DNA from: an uncultured Clostridia bacterium
Lineage (GTDB): Bacteria > Bacillota > Clostridia > Christensenellales > Borkfalkiaceae
Length of the DNA stretch: 37,558 bases
Assembly (NCBI GenBank): GCA_947589285.1
Contig: CANPZV010000009.1
Span: 1 to 37,558, forward strand
Reading direction: 5' to 3'
The position numbers and the translations under genes are program-made. A model generated the notes under the pieces. The model was not told where the DNA came from, did no database searches, and saw nothing but the letters and a program-made list of their open reading frames with translations. This document shows positions 1-8,912 of the stretch, piece after piece (position 1 is the first letter of the stretch; every line of letters starts with the position of its first letter).

Positions 1-375
1 TTCGCTTCGCTCAGAATGAGCAGGTAAAGGAATTCTTCCCCTTCGGCTCAGAATGAACGGGGCGGGGCAGGGTGACGTTCATGTTGAGGCGAAGCCGAAA
101 TATCTCATAGCCCCACGGACTTCGTTCAAGGGGATTCTTCGCTTCGCTCAGAATGAGCAGGTAAAGGAATTCTTCCCCTTCGGCTCAGAATGAACGGGGC
201 GGGGCAGGGTGACGCTCATGTTGAGGCGCAGCCGAAACATCTCATAAACCCACGGACTTCGTTTGAGGGGATTCTTCGCTTCGCTCAGAATGAGCAGGTA
301 AGGAAATTCTTCCCCTTCGGCTCAGAATGACGCGGGGCGGGCAGGGTGACGTTCATGTTGAGGCTACGCCTCGAC
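1..375. repeat. Tandem 137-bp intergenic repeat, about 2.7 copies
   Basis: Copies begin at 1, 138 and 275, so the period is 137 bp; the third breaks off near 365. Each copy holds two short imperfect inverted repeats of the type ATTCT...AGAAT (cores TTCGCTTCGCTCAGAATGA and CCCTTCGGCTCAGAATGAA), then a GC-rich stretch and the phrase GTTGAGGC. Related phrases recur at about 11030-11115, 24340-24500 and 27460-27690. From about 375 to 405 a second repeated phrase (CATCTCCCCT...AGGGGCGAC) follows, also found near 11174. There is no convincing reading frame. It reads as noncoding dispersed repeat DNA filling the gap before the gene at 424. Confidence 0.85.
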
Positions 376-423
376 ATCTCCCCTATGAGGGGCGACGAGT
401 TAGCTCAACGATCCTTCTCCGAA

Positions 424-1098
424 TCAAAAAGTCCCCTTTTTGCGCCTGTAAAAGCCGCGCTGGCGGGTCTCGATGAGGTGGTACTCCTGTTCCCGCTTCA
501 ACTCGTAAAAGCACGGGCTTTTCGGGGAGGAAAAGCTGAGCCTCCCGCCGATGTCCGCCGCCTCGGCATAGCCGAACGCGCACAGGCACACGGGGATCCC
601 GAACATGAACGCCTGCGCCCGCATCAGGGTCTGTTCCAAACTCTCGGTCAGCTCTTCAAAGACGGAGACGGCGACCTCGGCCCCGCAGACGGAGAGCGTC
701 CGTATGACCTGCGGAAAATAAAGGTCCTCCGCAACGACCACGCCGATCCGCCCCGCGCCCGTATCGAAGATCCTGACGCCCGCGCCGCTTCGGAACTCGC
801 TCCCGTCGAGGCGGTTCACCATGTCCGTGACGCCGAGGATCCTCCCCTTTTCGGCGGCGACGACGGACTTGCGCATGGAACCGCGCGCATTCGTGTAGCA
901 CCCGCAGAGGACGACGTTTTTCTGCTCCTTGGAGAGCAGGGCGACGTCCTCAAAGAGGTTGGTCTCCCCCTTGAGTTCCCGCTCGTAGCTGACCTTCCCG
1001 ATCGCCTGAAAGCCGAAACAGACGACTTCGGGCGGTTCTCCCTCGAAGCTGTCCGCAAATTCGTTGAACGTTCCTCCCGTCACAAAACAGATGCGCAT
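424..1098 (-). CDS. Degenerate carbon-nitrogen hydrolase (nitrilase-fold) protein, probably non-catalytic
   Basis: A 224-residue protein that follows the nitrilase superfamily pattern through most of its length: an N-terminal strand (VVCFGF, 25-30), a central NVVLCGCYTN segment (61-70), the EKGRILGVTDM segment (83-93), GRIGVVVAEDLYFPQVIR (117-133) and a C-terminal AQAFMFGIPV segment (161-170). Family members use a Glu-Lys-Cys triad. Here the Glu position reads Gly29, the Lys position Val94/Asn95 and the Cys position Ala123, so amidase or nitrilase chemistry is unlikely. It is also shorter than the usual 260-300 residues. The start is supported by GGGGAGAG five bases upstream. A strong terminator at 1184-1212 separates it from the upstream operon, and no clear promoter was found, although TACAAT lies just before the ribosome site. 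The role is unknown; binding or regulation is inference. Confidence 0.7.
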   Translation of the reverse strand: MRICFVTGGTFNEFADSFEGEPPEVVCFGFQAIGKVSYERELKGETNLFEDVALLSKEQKNVVLCGCYTNARGSMRKSVVAAEKGRILGVTDMVNRLDGSEFRSGAGVRIFDTGAGRIGVVVAEDLYFPQVIRTLSVCGAEVAVSVFEELTESLEQTLMRAQAFMFGIPVCLCAFGYAEAADIGGRLSFSSPKSPCFYELKREQEYHLIETRQRGFYRRKKGTF

Positions 1099-1183
1099 AT
1101 TCTCTCCCCGTTCATTGTAGTCAGGGAGCAGAAAAAATGTGACCCTCTGCGGGAAGGACGACCCGATCGCCGCATTCAGACAG

Positions 1184-1212
1184 AAAAAACGGAGCCGAAA
1201 GCTCCGTTTTTT
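1184..1212 (-). terminator. Rho-independent terminator after the purA operon
   Basis: A perfect 12-bp inverted repeat (AAAAAACGGAGC, loop CGAAA, GCTCCGTTTTTT) lies six bases past the stop of the YbjN-like gene. The run of T is good on both strands. It probably ends the purA-to-YbjN-like transcript. Confidence 0.9.
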
Positions 1213-1218
1213 GTTCTT

Positions 1219-1719
1219 TTATTCTTCCTGAGGAAGTTCCTGCGGCGGCTCTTCGGGAGACAAGAGCTGTAAAAACGTCTCACGGTTCCCCACCGCGGGC
1301 AAGAAGCGCAACAGCCAATCGACATGGCGCATGATGTCCCCGGGGACGGGGTCGGAGACGGAGGCGGCAAACGCGAGGTACGGGATATTCGATTCCGTCT
1401 CGATGCTCGCCATCCAATAACTGCTCTTGCGGTTGAACTCATTGAGGAGCCGCAGGGCCTCCGCCGTCGCCTGTTTTTCGCCGAAGTAGACGTAGACGGT
1501 GAGATTGGTGTGTCCGTTTTTCGGATAATAGGAGTAATCGACGTCAAAGCGTTCGGCGGCATGCTGTAAAACCGTGAACCCCGCCGATGAGACGCTGATC
1601 CCGTTCTCCTGCTTTTCGACGCCCGCCTTCAACTCAAGCTCCGCAAAGAGCTTTCTTATCTGCCGCTCCGCCTCCGCAAACGCGGGCGTTTGCGGACTTT
1701 TTTTCCCAAATCCGAACAT
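1219..1719 (-). CDS. Small YbjN-like protein of unknown function
   Basis: A 166-residue soluble protein with no signal peptide or membrane segment. After a polar N-terminus (FGFGKKSP) come an amphipathic helix (14-30), a strand-rich core including YSYYPKNGHTNLTVYVYFGE (about 63-82), a helix around AEALRLLNEFNRKSSYW, and an acidic, proline-rich tail (SPEEPPQELPQEE). The pattern of a helix, four or five strands and a long helix, with the phrase LNEFNRKSSYW, resembles the YbjN/secretion-chaperone-like fold; this is a weak family call. It is the last gene of the operon, 28 bases after mscL, with GGAGG six bases before its ATG. No function can be given. Confidence 0.6.
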   Translation of the reverse strand: MFGFGKKSPQTPAFAEAERQIRKLFAELELKAGVEKQENGISVSSAGFTVLQHAAERFDVDYSYYPKNGHTNLTVYVYFGEKQATAEALRLLNEFNRKSSYWMASIETESNIPYLAFAASVSDPVPGDIMRHVDWLLRFLPAVGNRETFLQLLSPEEPPQELPQEE

Positions 1720-1747
1720 ATCCGTCCTCCGTATTCTCTATGTGCCG

Positions 1748-2368
1748 TCAGTCTTTCTTTGCCGCGGGTTTTTCAGACTGCGACTGAAGAAGGTCGCGGA
1801 TCTCGGTCAGAAGTTCTTCCGCGGTGGGAGCGGGCGCGGGTGCGTTCGCCGCCGCCTCTGCGGCCTCCCTGTCGAGCTGCGCCTTCTTCTCTGCCGCGGC
1901 CGCCATGATCTCGTCGGACGTCTTGCCTTCCTTGCGGAGAGCCTTGATCTCCTCCTTCGTCAGGGGATCGTACTTCGTCTTTTGCTCCTGCGCCTTCTCG
2001 TGGACCATGTTGATCACCTTGATGATGAGGAAGAGGACGAGCGCGATGAGCAGGAAGTTGATGACCGCGGTGATGAATGCGCCCCAATCGATGTAGATGG
2101 AGTTCGCAAGGTCGATCTGCGTCGTCACCTTTCCCGCCTCATCGAGCAAAAACGCCTTGTGGAGATAGGTGTAGATGTTCTCCATCCCCTGTCCGCCCGT
2201 GATCGCAAAGAGGATCATGTTGATGATGGGCATCAGGATCTGGTTGGTGAGCGCGGTGACGATCGCACTGAACGCACCGCCGATGATCACGCCGACGGCC
2301 ATGTCGAGGACGTTGCCGCGCGCGATGAATGCCTTGAATTCTGCGAAGAATCCTTTCTTTTCTGCCAT
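1748..2368 (-). CDS. mscL: Large-conductance mechanosensitive channel MscL with a long linker
   Basis: MscL forms a pentameric membrane pore that opens under tension to release solutes in osmotic downshock. The first membrane helix holds FIARGNVLDMAVGVIIGGAF (14-33), the family signature; the outer loop spans about 56-92; the second helix is about 95-119. The canonical C-terminal bundle helix is present as EELLTEIRDLLQ (184-195). The protein has 206 residues against about 130-150 usually. The extra length is a charged, Ala-rich insert at about 122-175 between the second helix and the Ala-Pro linker. Its ribosome site GGAGGTAA overlaps the malQ stop codon, so translation is probably coupled to malQ. 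Confidence 0.95.
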   Translation of the reverse strand: MAEKKGFFAEFKAFIARGNVLDMAVGVIIGGAFSAIVTALTNQILMPIINMILFAITGGQGMENIYTYLHKAFLLDEAGKVTTQIDLANSIYIDWGAFITAVINFLLIALVLFLIIKVINMVHEKAQEQKTKYDPLTKEEIKALRKEGKTSDEIMAAAAEKKAQLDREAAEAAANAPAPAPTAEELLTEIRDLLQSQSEKPAAKKD

Positions 2369-2374
2369 TGTGAG

Positions 2375-3871
2375 TTACCTCCGATATATTTTTATCATTT
2401 TTTTCAACTTTGCCAGCGAACGCCCGACGGGACGGTCGAGGCGGAACTTCCAATTCCCCTCCTGCGTCCCGGGGGAGTTCATGCGCGCCTCGTTGCCAAG
2501 CCCCATCGCGTCCTGTATCGGGACGACGGCGAGCCACGCGTCCGACGCAAGGGCGAGGCGGATGAAGGCCTCGGGGAAATTCTCGCCGTTCTTCATGAGC
2601 CGCATGGCGATCCCCCTCTCCTCGAGGGCCATCGCGAGCCTTGCGCGGAGGAGGATAAAGTCCTCCGCGGCGAGCAGATCGACGAACCCCTTCACGGTGT
2701 CGTTGTCGTGCGTGCCCGTATAGCAAACGCTGTCCGCATGGATGTTTTGAGGGAGATATTCGTTGTCGGGATTGCCGTCGAAGGCGAAGAGAAGGATCTT
2801 CATCCCCGGGAACCCCGTCTTTTTCAGAAGAAGCCGAACGCCGTCGTCGAGAATGCCGAGATCTTCGGCGATGATGCGGTCTTTCTCCTTTCCGATGCCT
2901 CCGAAGAGCTTCTCCTTGGGGCCTTCCTCCCAGCTCCCGCCGATGGCGGTCTCCGCGCCCGCGTCGATCTCATAATAGCGGTCAATGCCGCGGAAATGGT
3001 CGATGCGGATGACGTCGTAGGCCTTGAGCGCGGCCCAGAGCCGCCGCGTCCACCAGGTGAAATGCTCCTTGGCGTTCGCCTCCCAATCGTAGACGGGATT
3101 GCCCCACAGCTGACCCGTCTCCGAAAAATAATCGGGGGGAACGCCCGCCACCTTGAGAGGTCTCAGATCGTCGCCGAGCTTGAACAGTTCTGGATGCGCC
3201 CACACGTCCGCGCTGTCCCCCGCGACATAGAGGGGAACGTCGCCGATGATCGAGATCCCCAGCGAGCGGCATGTGCTGTGCAATTCCTCCCACTGCCCCC
3301 AAAAGATGTATTGGACGAACTGCCAGAAGAGATATTCCTCATGGTATTCCGTCCTGAGTGCCTCGAGAGCTTCGGGCGTGTGCCGCATCAGAGGCTCGTC
3401 CCAATCATAGAACGTCCCGCCGTAGACCGTCTTTGCGGTCATGAACAGGGCGTAATCCTCATACGCGCCCCGCTTGACGAAGGCGCGGAAGTCGTCGTTG
3501 TCAAAGGCAAAGCGGGAAAAGGCGAGCCTGAGGGTCGCATACCGCTCCTCATAGATCGCCCCGTAGTCCACGCAGGCGGCGTTTTTATAGCGGTCGCGCA
3601 GATCCTTCAGCTCCTTCCGCGTGAGAAGCCCCATCTTCCCGAGCGCGTCGAGGTCGATGAAATAGGGATTGCCCGACGTGCAGGAGACGGATTGGTAGGG
3701 ACTGTCCCCGTACCCCGTCTGCACGAGCGGAAGGATCTGCCAATAGGATATGCCGTTTTGCGCAAGCGCGGACGCAAACCGCGCGGCCTCCTTCAGATCC
3801 CCGATCCCGTACTTCCCGCCGAGGGAAGAGATATGGCACAGAATGCCTGTACTCTTTTTGCTTGTTTCCAT
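2375..3871 (-). CDS. malQ: 4-alpha-glucanotransferase (amylomaltase)
   Basis: A glycoside hydrolase family 77 enzyme that moves alpha-1,4-glucan segments between maltodextrins in the cytoplasm, used in maltose or glycogen metabolism. At 498 residues it has the usual length of bacterial MalQ. The N-terminal SSLGGKYGIGDL (15-26) and WQILPL (44-49) segments are typical. The catalytic set is visible: Asp291 in IRIDHFRG, Glu336 in IAEDLG and Asp389 in GTHDND. The start follows a weak AAGAGA site nine bases after the dapL stop, so reinitiation from dapL is likely. No other glycogen or maltose gene is adjacent; its place among amino-acid and nucleotide genes is unusual. Confidence 0.95.
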   Translation of the reverse strand: METSKKSTGILCHISSLGGKYGIGDLKEAARFASALAQNGISYWQILPLVQTGYGDSPYQSVSCTSGNPYFIDLDALGKMGLLTRKELKDLRDRYKNAACVDYGAIYEERYATLRLAFSRFAFDNDDFRAFVKRGAYEDYALFMTAKTVYGGTFYDWDEPLMRHTPEALEALRTEYHEEYLFWQFVQYIFWGQWEELHSTCRSLGISIIGDVPLYVAGDSADVWAHPELFKLGDDLRPLKVAGVPPDYFSETGQLWGNPVYDWEANAKEHFTWWTRRLWAALKAYDVIRIDHFRGIDRYYEIDAGAETAIGGSWEEGPKEKLFGGIGKEKDRIIAEDLGILDDGVRLLLKKTGFPGMKILLFAFDGNPDNEYLPQNIHADSVCYTGTHDNDTVKGFVDLLAAEDFILLRARLAMALEERGIAMRLMKNGENFPEAFIRLALASDAWLAVVPIQDAMGLGNEARMNSPGTQEGNWKFRLDRPVGRSLAKLKKMIKIYRR

Positions 3872-3880
3872 AAATTTCTC

Positions 3881-5074
3881 TTATGTTTCCAATAGTTTTG
3901 CGATGCGCCGCATCGCCTCTTCCGTGTCCTCATGCGTGCCGAAGGCCGTGAGGCGGAAATATCCCTCGCCGTTCCGCCCGAACCCGCTCCCGGGGGTGCC
4001 GACGACGCCTGCATTGTTCAAAAGATAGTCGAAGAAGGTCCAGCTGTCCATGCCGCACGGACACTTCATCCAGATATAGGGGGAATGCTCCCCTCCCGTG
4101 AACGGAATGCCGAGCCGCGTGAGGGCGTCGGAGATGATCTTCGCGTTCCCGCGGTAGTAGGCAATGGCTTCGCCGATCTGCCTCTCCCCCTCCTCGGTAA
4201 AGACTGCCGCCGCCCCCATCTGCGTGACATAGGAGACGCCGTTGAACTTGGTGGACTGCCTCCTCTCCCACAGACGGTTGAGGGAAACCCCCTCCCGCAC
4301 GAGTTCCCGCGGCACGACGGTGTAGCCGCACCGCACGCCCGTAAAACCCGCCGTCTTGGAGTAGGAACACAGCTCGATGGCGCACTCCTTTGCCCCCTCG
4401 ACCTGATAGATGCTCCTCGCGCGATCTTCGCCCGAGACGAAATACTCATAGGCGGCGTCATAGAGAATGACCGCGTCGTTTTCGAGCGCGTAACCGACCC
4501 AAGCCCTCAGCTCTTCCTTCGTGTACGCCGCGCCCGTAGGGTTGTTGGGCGAACAGAGATAGATGACGTCAGCCCTCATATCCCTCTTCGGCATCGGCAA
4601 AAAGCCGTTTTCCTCCGTCCCGTCGGCAAAGACGATCCGCCGCCCCGCCATGATGTTCGTGTCGAGATAGACGGGATAGACGGGGTCGGGAATGAGGACG
4701 GTGTTGTCCGCCGAGAAAAGGTCGGAGAGGTTCCCGCAGTCAGATTTTGCGCCGTCGGAGATGAAAATATCCTCCTCCCCGAGGGCGACCCCCTTCCGCG
4801 CATAGCTCTTTACGATCGTGGCAAGAAGCGGCTCGTAGCCCATTCTCGTCCCGCTCGGGGCATAGCCCCTGAATGTCTCGCATCTTCCCATCTCGTCCGC
4901 CGCCTTCCTCATCGCCGCAACGACGGCGGGCGCAAGAGGGCGGGTGACGTCCCCGATCGAGAGGCGGAGGAGCCTCCGCTCGGGATGGGCTTTTTGGTAG
5001 GCGGCCGTCCTTTCCGCGACCGCCGAAAACAGGTAGGAATTCTTTAACTTCAAAAAATTCCGATTGATCTGCAT
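3881..5074 (-). CDS. dapL: LL-diaminopimelate aminotransferase
   Basis: A PLP enzyme that converts tetrahydrodipicolinate directly to LL-diaminopimelate, replacing the DapD/DapC/DapE steps of lysine and peptidoglycan precursor synthesis. At 397 residues it has the family length of about 400. The signature SYSKTAGFTGVRCGYTVVP carries the PLP lysine, Lys240; the SPNNPTG loop is at 175-181 and the DAAYE motif at about 206-210. GDVTRPL (41-47) and FRGYAPSGTRMGYEPL (68-83) also fit DapL. Its ATG directly follows the pyrG TAG with no spacer and no good ribosome site, pointing to coupled translation. Together with dapF in the same operon it supplies the last steps to meso-diaminopimelate. Confidence 0.96.
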   Translation of the reverse strand: MQINRNFLKLKNSYLFSAVAERTAAYQKAHPERRLLRLSIGDVTRPLAPAVVAAMRKAADEMGRCETFRGYAPSGTRMGYEPLLATIVKSYARKGVALGEEDIFISDGAKSDCGNLSDLFSADNTVLIPDPVYPVYLDTNIMAGRRIVFADGTEENGFLPMPKRDMRADVIYLCSPNNPTGAAYTKEELRAWVGYALENDAVILYDAAYEYFVSGEDRARSIYQVEGAKECAIELCSYSKTAGFTGVRCGYTVVPRELVREGVSLNRLWERRQSTKFNGVSYVTQMGAAAVFTEEGERQIGEAIAYYRGNAKIISDALTRLGIPFTGGEHSPYIWMKCPCGMDSWTFFDYLLNNAGVVGTPGSGFGRNGEGYFRLTAFGTHEDTEEAMRRIAKLLET

Positions 5075-6673
5075 CTATTTTTCTTGATAGCGGACCGCCG
5101 CCCGCACGAACTCGCGGAAGAGCGGATGCGCACTGTTGGGACGGGATTTGAATTCGGGGTGGAACTGCACGCCGATGAAGAAGTCGTTTCCGTCGATCTC
5201 CACGGCCTCACACAGGGTCCCGTCGGGGGAGGTCCCCGCGACGGTCATGCCCGCCTTTTCGAACTCTTCCCGATAGTCGTTGTTGAACTCAAAGCGGTGG
5301 CGGTGCCTCTCGGAGACGAGATCGCACCCGTAGGCCGCCTTCATCTGCCTGCCGATGACCTTGCAGGGATAGGCCCCGAGGCGCATCGTGCCCCCCATCT
5401 TCACGCCGTATTGGTCGGGCATGAGGTCGATGACGGAGTGCTTGCCCTCGGGGAAGAACTCCGAGGAATTCGCGTCGGCGATCTTCATGACGTCCCTCGC
5501 GTATTCGATGACGGCGATCTGCATGCCGAGGCAGATCCCGAGGTAGGGAATGCCGTGTTCCCGCGCGTATTTACAGGCGAGGATCATGCCCTCGATCCCC
5601 CGCTCGCCGAAGCCCCCCGGAATGAGGACGCCCGCGACGTCGCCAAGCTCCCTTTCGAGGTCCTTCGCCGTCAGCTTCTCGGTGTCGATCCACTTGATCT
5701 CCACCTTTGCGTCCGATTCGTACCCGCCGTGCGCAAGAGCCTCCGCGACGGACAGATAGGCGTCGTGGAGCTGTACATACTTGCCGCAGAGGGCAATTTT
5801 CACCTTCTTGCTCCGCGCGTGGACGCGGGAAAGCATCTCCTCCCACTCGGTGAGGTCGATCTTCTTGGGGTCGAGGTGCAAAATTTTGCACACCGTCTCC
5901 GAGAAGTTGCTTCTCTCGAGCATCATCGGAGCCTCATAGAGGACGGGAAGGGTGAGATTTTCGATACAGCACTCGGGCCTGACGTTGCAGAACATCGCGA
6001 TCTTCTCGCGGATGCCCTCGGGCATGGGACGGTCTACGCGGGCGACGATGATGTCGGGCGAGATCCCCATTCCCTGCAACTCCTTGACGGAGTGCTGCGT
6101 GGGCTTGCTCTTGAACTCCTCGGACCCCGAAATGAAGGGCACGAGGGTGACGTGGATATAACAGCAGTTCTCCCGCCCCACGTCGCGGGCGACCTGACGG
6201 ATGGCTTCGAGGAAGGGCTGGGATTCGATGTCGCCCGTCGTCCCGCCGATCTCGGTGATAACGATGTCCGCCCCCGCCGTCTTGCCGACCTGAAAGATGA
6301 AATTTTTGATCTCGTTGGTGATGTGGGGAATGATCTGGACGGTCTGGCCGAGGTATTCCCCCGCCCGCTCCTTGTTGAGGACGTTCCAATAGACCTTCCC
6401 CGTCGTGAGGTTGGAGTATTTGTTGAGGTCCTCGTCGATGAACCGTTCGTAGTGGCCGAGGTCGAGGTCGGTCTCCGCACCGTCCTCGGTGACAAAGACC
6501 TCCCCGTGCTGGTAGGGACTCATGGTCCCGGGGTCGATGTTGATATAGGGGTCGAGCTTTTGGGAGGCGACCTTATAGCCCCTCATCTTCAGGAGCCTGC
6601 CGAGGGACGCCGCCGTGATGCCCTTTCCAAGCCCCGAGACGACTCCTCCCGTCACAAAGATATACTTTGTCAT
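5075..6673 (-). CDS. pyrG: CTP synthase
   Basis: Makes CTP from UTP, ATP and glutamine. The N-terminal synthetase domain begins with the P-loop-like [17 protein letters not shown] (9-25) and includes [20 protein letters not shown] (41-60) and [11 protein letters not shown] (141-151). The C-terminal class I glutaminase domain starts near 290, with PGGFGERG (352-359), nucleophile Cys381 in GICLGMQ, and the His-Glu pair in QFHPEF near the end. At 532 residues it is full length. GAGGTG lies five bases before the ATG. It sits in the middle of the purA operon with a 54-bp gap after dapF that shows no terminator. Confidence 0.98.
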   Translation of the reverse strand: MTKYIFVTGGVVSGLGKGITAASLGRLLKMRGYKVASQKLDPYINIDPGTMSPYQHGEVFVTEDGAETDLDLGHYERFIDEDLNKYSNLTTGKVYWNVLNKERAGEYLGQTVQIIPHITNEIKNFIFQVGKTAGADIVITEIGGTTGDIESQPFLEAIRQVARDVGRENCCYIHVTLVPFISGSEEFKSKPTQHSVKELQGMGISPDIIVARVDRPMPEGIREKIAMFCNVRPECCIENLTLPVLYEAPMMLERSNFSETVCKILHLDPKKIDLTEWEEMLSRVHARSKKVKIALCGKYVQLHDAYLSVAEALAHGGYESDAKVEIKWIDTEKLTAKDLERELGDVAGVLIPGGFGERGIEGMILACKYAREHGIPYLGICLGMQIAVIEYARDVMKIADANSSEFFPEGKHSVIDLMPDQYGVKMGGTMRLGAYPCKVIGRQMKAAYGCDLVSERHRHRFEFNNDYREEFEKAGMTVAGTSPDGTLCEAVEIDGNDFFIGVQFHPEFKSRPNSAHPLFREFVRAAVRYQEK

Positions 6674-6727
6674 AGTTCACCTCAAATGCGTTTTGCTGTC
6701 TGTTGCGGGCGGACCGAAGAGAAATGC

Positions 6728-7573
6728 TCAGATCTCGCCCCTGAAGGAGAATGCGGCGGGACCCGTCATCAGGACAGTCTCCCCCGTGTAGCAGATGAAG
6801 AGCCGCCCGCCCCTCAGCCGTACTTCGACCGTCTGCCCCTCCGAAAAATATCCGTTGAGGACGGCCGCGACGGCGGCCGCGCAGGCCCCCGTCCCGCAGG
6901 CGAGCGTCTCACCGCTCCCCCGCTCCCATACGCGCATCGTGAGGCCGTCCTTTTCCGCCTGCACGAACTCGGTGTTGACCCGTTCGGGGAAGGCGGGATG
7001 ACACTCAAATTGCGGCCCGATGTTCTCCAGATCGAGGGAAAAAACGTCCCTGCAAAAGACGACGCAGTGGGAATTGCCCATCGAGAGGCAAGTGACGAGG
7101 TAGGTCTCCCCGCCGACGTTCAGCGGCCTTGAAAGGACGGCTTCGCCGTCAAAGCGTGCGGGAATGAGCGCGGGAAGAAATTTCGGCCTTCCCATATCCA
7201 CGCGGAAGGAAAGAGCCTCCCTCCCCGTCTCGTCCGTCCCAACGACCTCGAGCGTCCTGACGCCCGACGCGGTTTCGATCTCCAAAAATTTTTTCCTGAC
7301 GCCCCTGACGTCGTACAGGTATTTGCCGACGCAGCGGATGGCGTTGCCGCACATCTTCCCCTCGCTTCCGTCGGCGTTGAACATGCGCATCTTCGCGTCT
7401 GCCCGCCCCGACGGCAGAATGAGGACGATCCCGTCCCCTCCCACCGAAAAGTGTCTGTCCGACAGCTTCACGGCGAGACTTGCAGGATCCCGTAACGTAT
7501 TTTCAAAACAATCAAAGAAGATATAATCATTCCCTATCCCGTGCATTTTGACAAATGGGATGGAAAACGTCAT
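6728..7573 (-). CDS. dapF: Diaminopimelate epimerase
   Basis: Interconverts LL- and meso-diaminopimelate for lysine and cell-wall synthesis. Two halves of the PLP-independent epimerase fold are visible; each gives one catalytic Cys: Cys75 in the MCGNAIRC segment and the Cys of ACGTGACAA about 200 residues in. The start is placed at the ATG giving MTFSIPFVKMHGIGND, because that matches family N-termini and overlaps the purA TGA as ATGA. A frame extension to 7630 would only add sequence inside purA. The product has 281 residues. The four-base overlap implies coupling with purA. Confidence 0.96.
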   Translation of the reverse strand: MTFSIPFVKMHGIGNDYIFFDCFENTLRDPASLAVKLSDRHFSVGGDGIVLILPSGRADAKMRMFNADGSEGKMCGNAIRCVGKYLYDVRGVRKKFLEIETASGVRTLEVVGTDETGREALSFRVDMGRPKFLPALIPARFDGEAVLSRPLNVGGETYLVTCLSMGNSHCVVFCRDVFSLDLENIGPQFECHPAFPERVNTEFVQAEKDGLTMRVWERGSGETLACGTGACAAAVAAVLNGYFSEGQTVEVRLRGGRLFICYTGETVLMTGPAAFSFRGEI

Positions 7574-8844
7574 TTCATCTTCACATACTCGTCGCGCTCC
7601 GCGCCCACGGAGACGTAGGTGATGTTGCACTCGCAGAGTTCTTCGATGAGGTGGATATAGTCAACGGCCTCCTTGGGGAGGTCCTGCGGCTTCCTGCATC
7701 CCGTGACGTCGCAGTTCCATCCCTTGACGGTCTCAAAGACTGGCTTACAGCTGTCCAAAACGTCGGGATACGGGAATTCGTGCAGAATTTTGCCGTCAAG
7801 CTCGTAGGCCGTGCAGATCTCGATCTCTTTGTAGCCCGAGAGGACGTCAAGTTTGGTGAGGGCGATCTCGTCCGCGCCCTGACAGCGGACGCCGTATTTG
7901 GAGGCAACGGCGTCAAAGGGACCGACCCTGCGGGGACGCCCCGTCGCCGCGCCGTATTCCCCGCCCGCTTCGCGGAGTTTTTCTGCCTTTTCGCCGAAAT
8001 ATTCGGCCGTGAAAGGCCCCTCTCCCACGCAGGTGGAGTACGCCTTCATGATGCCGATGCTCCTGTCAAGTTTGAGGTTGGGCACCCCCGCGCCGATGGG
8101 CGCGAAGGCCGCGATCGTCGAGGAACTCGAAGTGAAGGGCAGGATGCCGTAATCGACGTCGCGGAGCGCGCCGAGCTGGGCCTCGAACAGGATCTTCTTC
8201 CCCGCCCGCGCCGCGTCGTTCAGGAAGAGGCCCGTATCGACGATATACTCCTTGAGCGGCTCGCCGTACAGCCTGAAATATTCCTCCGTCTCCCCGCAAG
8301 TGAGGGGCGCGTGGCCGTAGCCGAGGGCGACGGTGAGATTCTTCCATTCGATGATGTCGGGGATCTTCTTTTTGAGCAGTTCGGGATAGAGGAGTTCCCC
8401 CATGCGGAAGCACTTCTTCATGTATCTGTCCGCATAGGCGGGCGCGATGCCCCTCCGCGTGGAGCCGAACTTTTTCCCCGCGAGGCGGTCCTCTTCGAGG
8501 CAGTCGAGGAGGACATGGTAGGGCATGGTGATGACCGCCCTGTCGCTGATCTTGAGATTTTCGGGGGTGATTTTTATCCCCTTCTCGCGGAGCCGCCCGA
8601 TCTCCTCGTTCAGATGTTTGATGTCCACGACCATCCCGGGGCCGAGGACGTTGACGACGTTTTCCCGCAAGATCCCCGAGGGAAGGAGGTTGAGAATGAA
8701 CTTCCCCCTCTCGTTGATGACGGTGTGCCCCGCGTTGTTGCCGCCCTGATAGCGGCAAACGATGTCGAAATCGGCGGAGAGAAGATCGACCATGCGGCCC
8801 TTCCCCTCGTCGCCCCAGTTGATCCCGCAGATGGATGTAAGCAT
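7570..8844 (-). CDS. purA: Adenylosuccinate synthetase
   Basis: Joins aspartate to IMP with GTP, the first committed step to AMP. The N-terminal GTP loop is GINWGDEGKGR (7-17), followed by the conserved YQGGNNAGHT segment; later STRRGIAPAYADRY, TSSSSTIAAF and GRPRRVGPFDAV match the family. At 424 residues it is complete. AAGGAG lies seven bases before the ATG. It is the first gene after a strong promoter at 8913-8942. The leader of about 62 bases can fold a perfect 7-bp hairpin (GCAAAGG/CCTTTGC, 8864-8882), which competes with a GGCGTT/AACGCC pairing; regulation by it is unproven. Confidence 0.97.
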   Translation of the reverse strand: MLTSICGINWGDEGKGRMVDLLSADFDIVCRYQGGNNAGHTVINERGKFILNLLPSGILRENVVNVLGPGMVVDIKHLNEEIGRLREKGIKITPENLKISDRAVITMPYHVLLDCLEEDRLAGKKFGSTRRGIAPAYADRYMKKCFRMGELLYPELLKKKIPDIIEWKNLTVALGYGHAPLTCGETEEYFRLYGEPLKEYIVDTGLFLNDAARAGKKILFEAQLGALRDVDYGILPFTSSSSTIAAFAPIGAGVPNLKLDRSIGIMKAYSTCVGEGPFTAEYFGEKAEKLREAGGEYGAATGRPRRVGPFDAVASKYGVRCQGADEIALTKLDVLSGYKEIEICTAYELDGKILHEFPYPDVLDSCKPVFETVKGWNCDVTGCRKPQDLPKEAVDYIHLIEELCECNITYVSVGAERDEYVKMK

Positions 8845-8912
8845 GTTCCGTCTCCTTGAACCTGCAAAGGCGTTCCCTTTGCGGCAAAACGCCCCTCTTG
8901 GCAGTACATTTT

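Noticed and set aside
1574..3895. A 773-codon open frame on the plus strand
   Set aside because: It is antisense to malQ, mscL and part of the YbjN-like gene, which have clear family motifs; its product is Arg/Leu/Asp-rich without motifs. GC-rich codon use leaves long open antisense frames.
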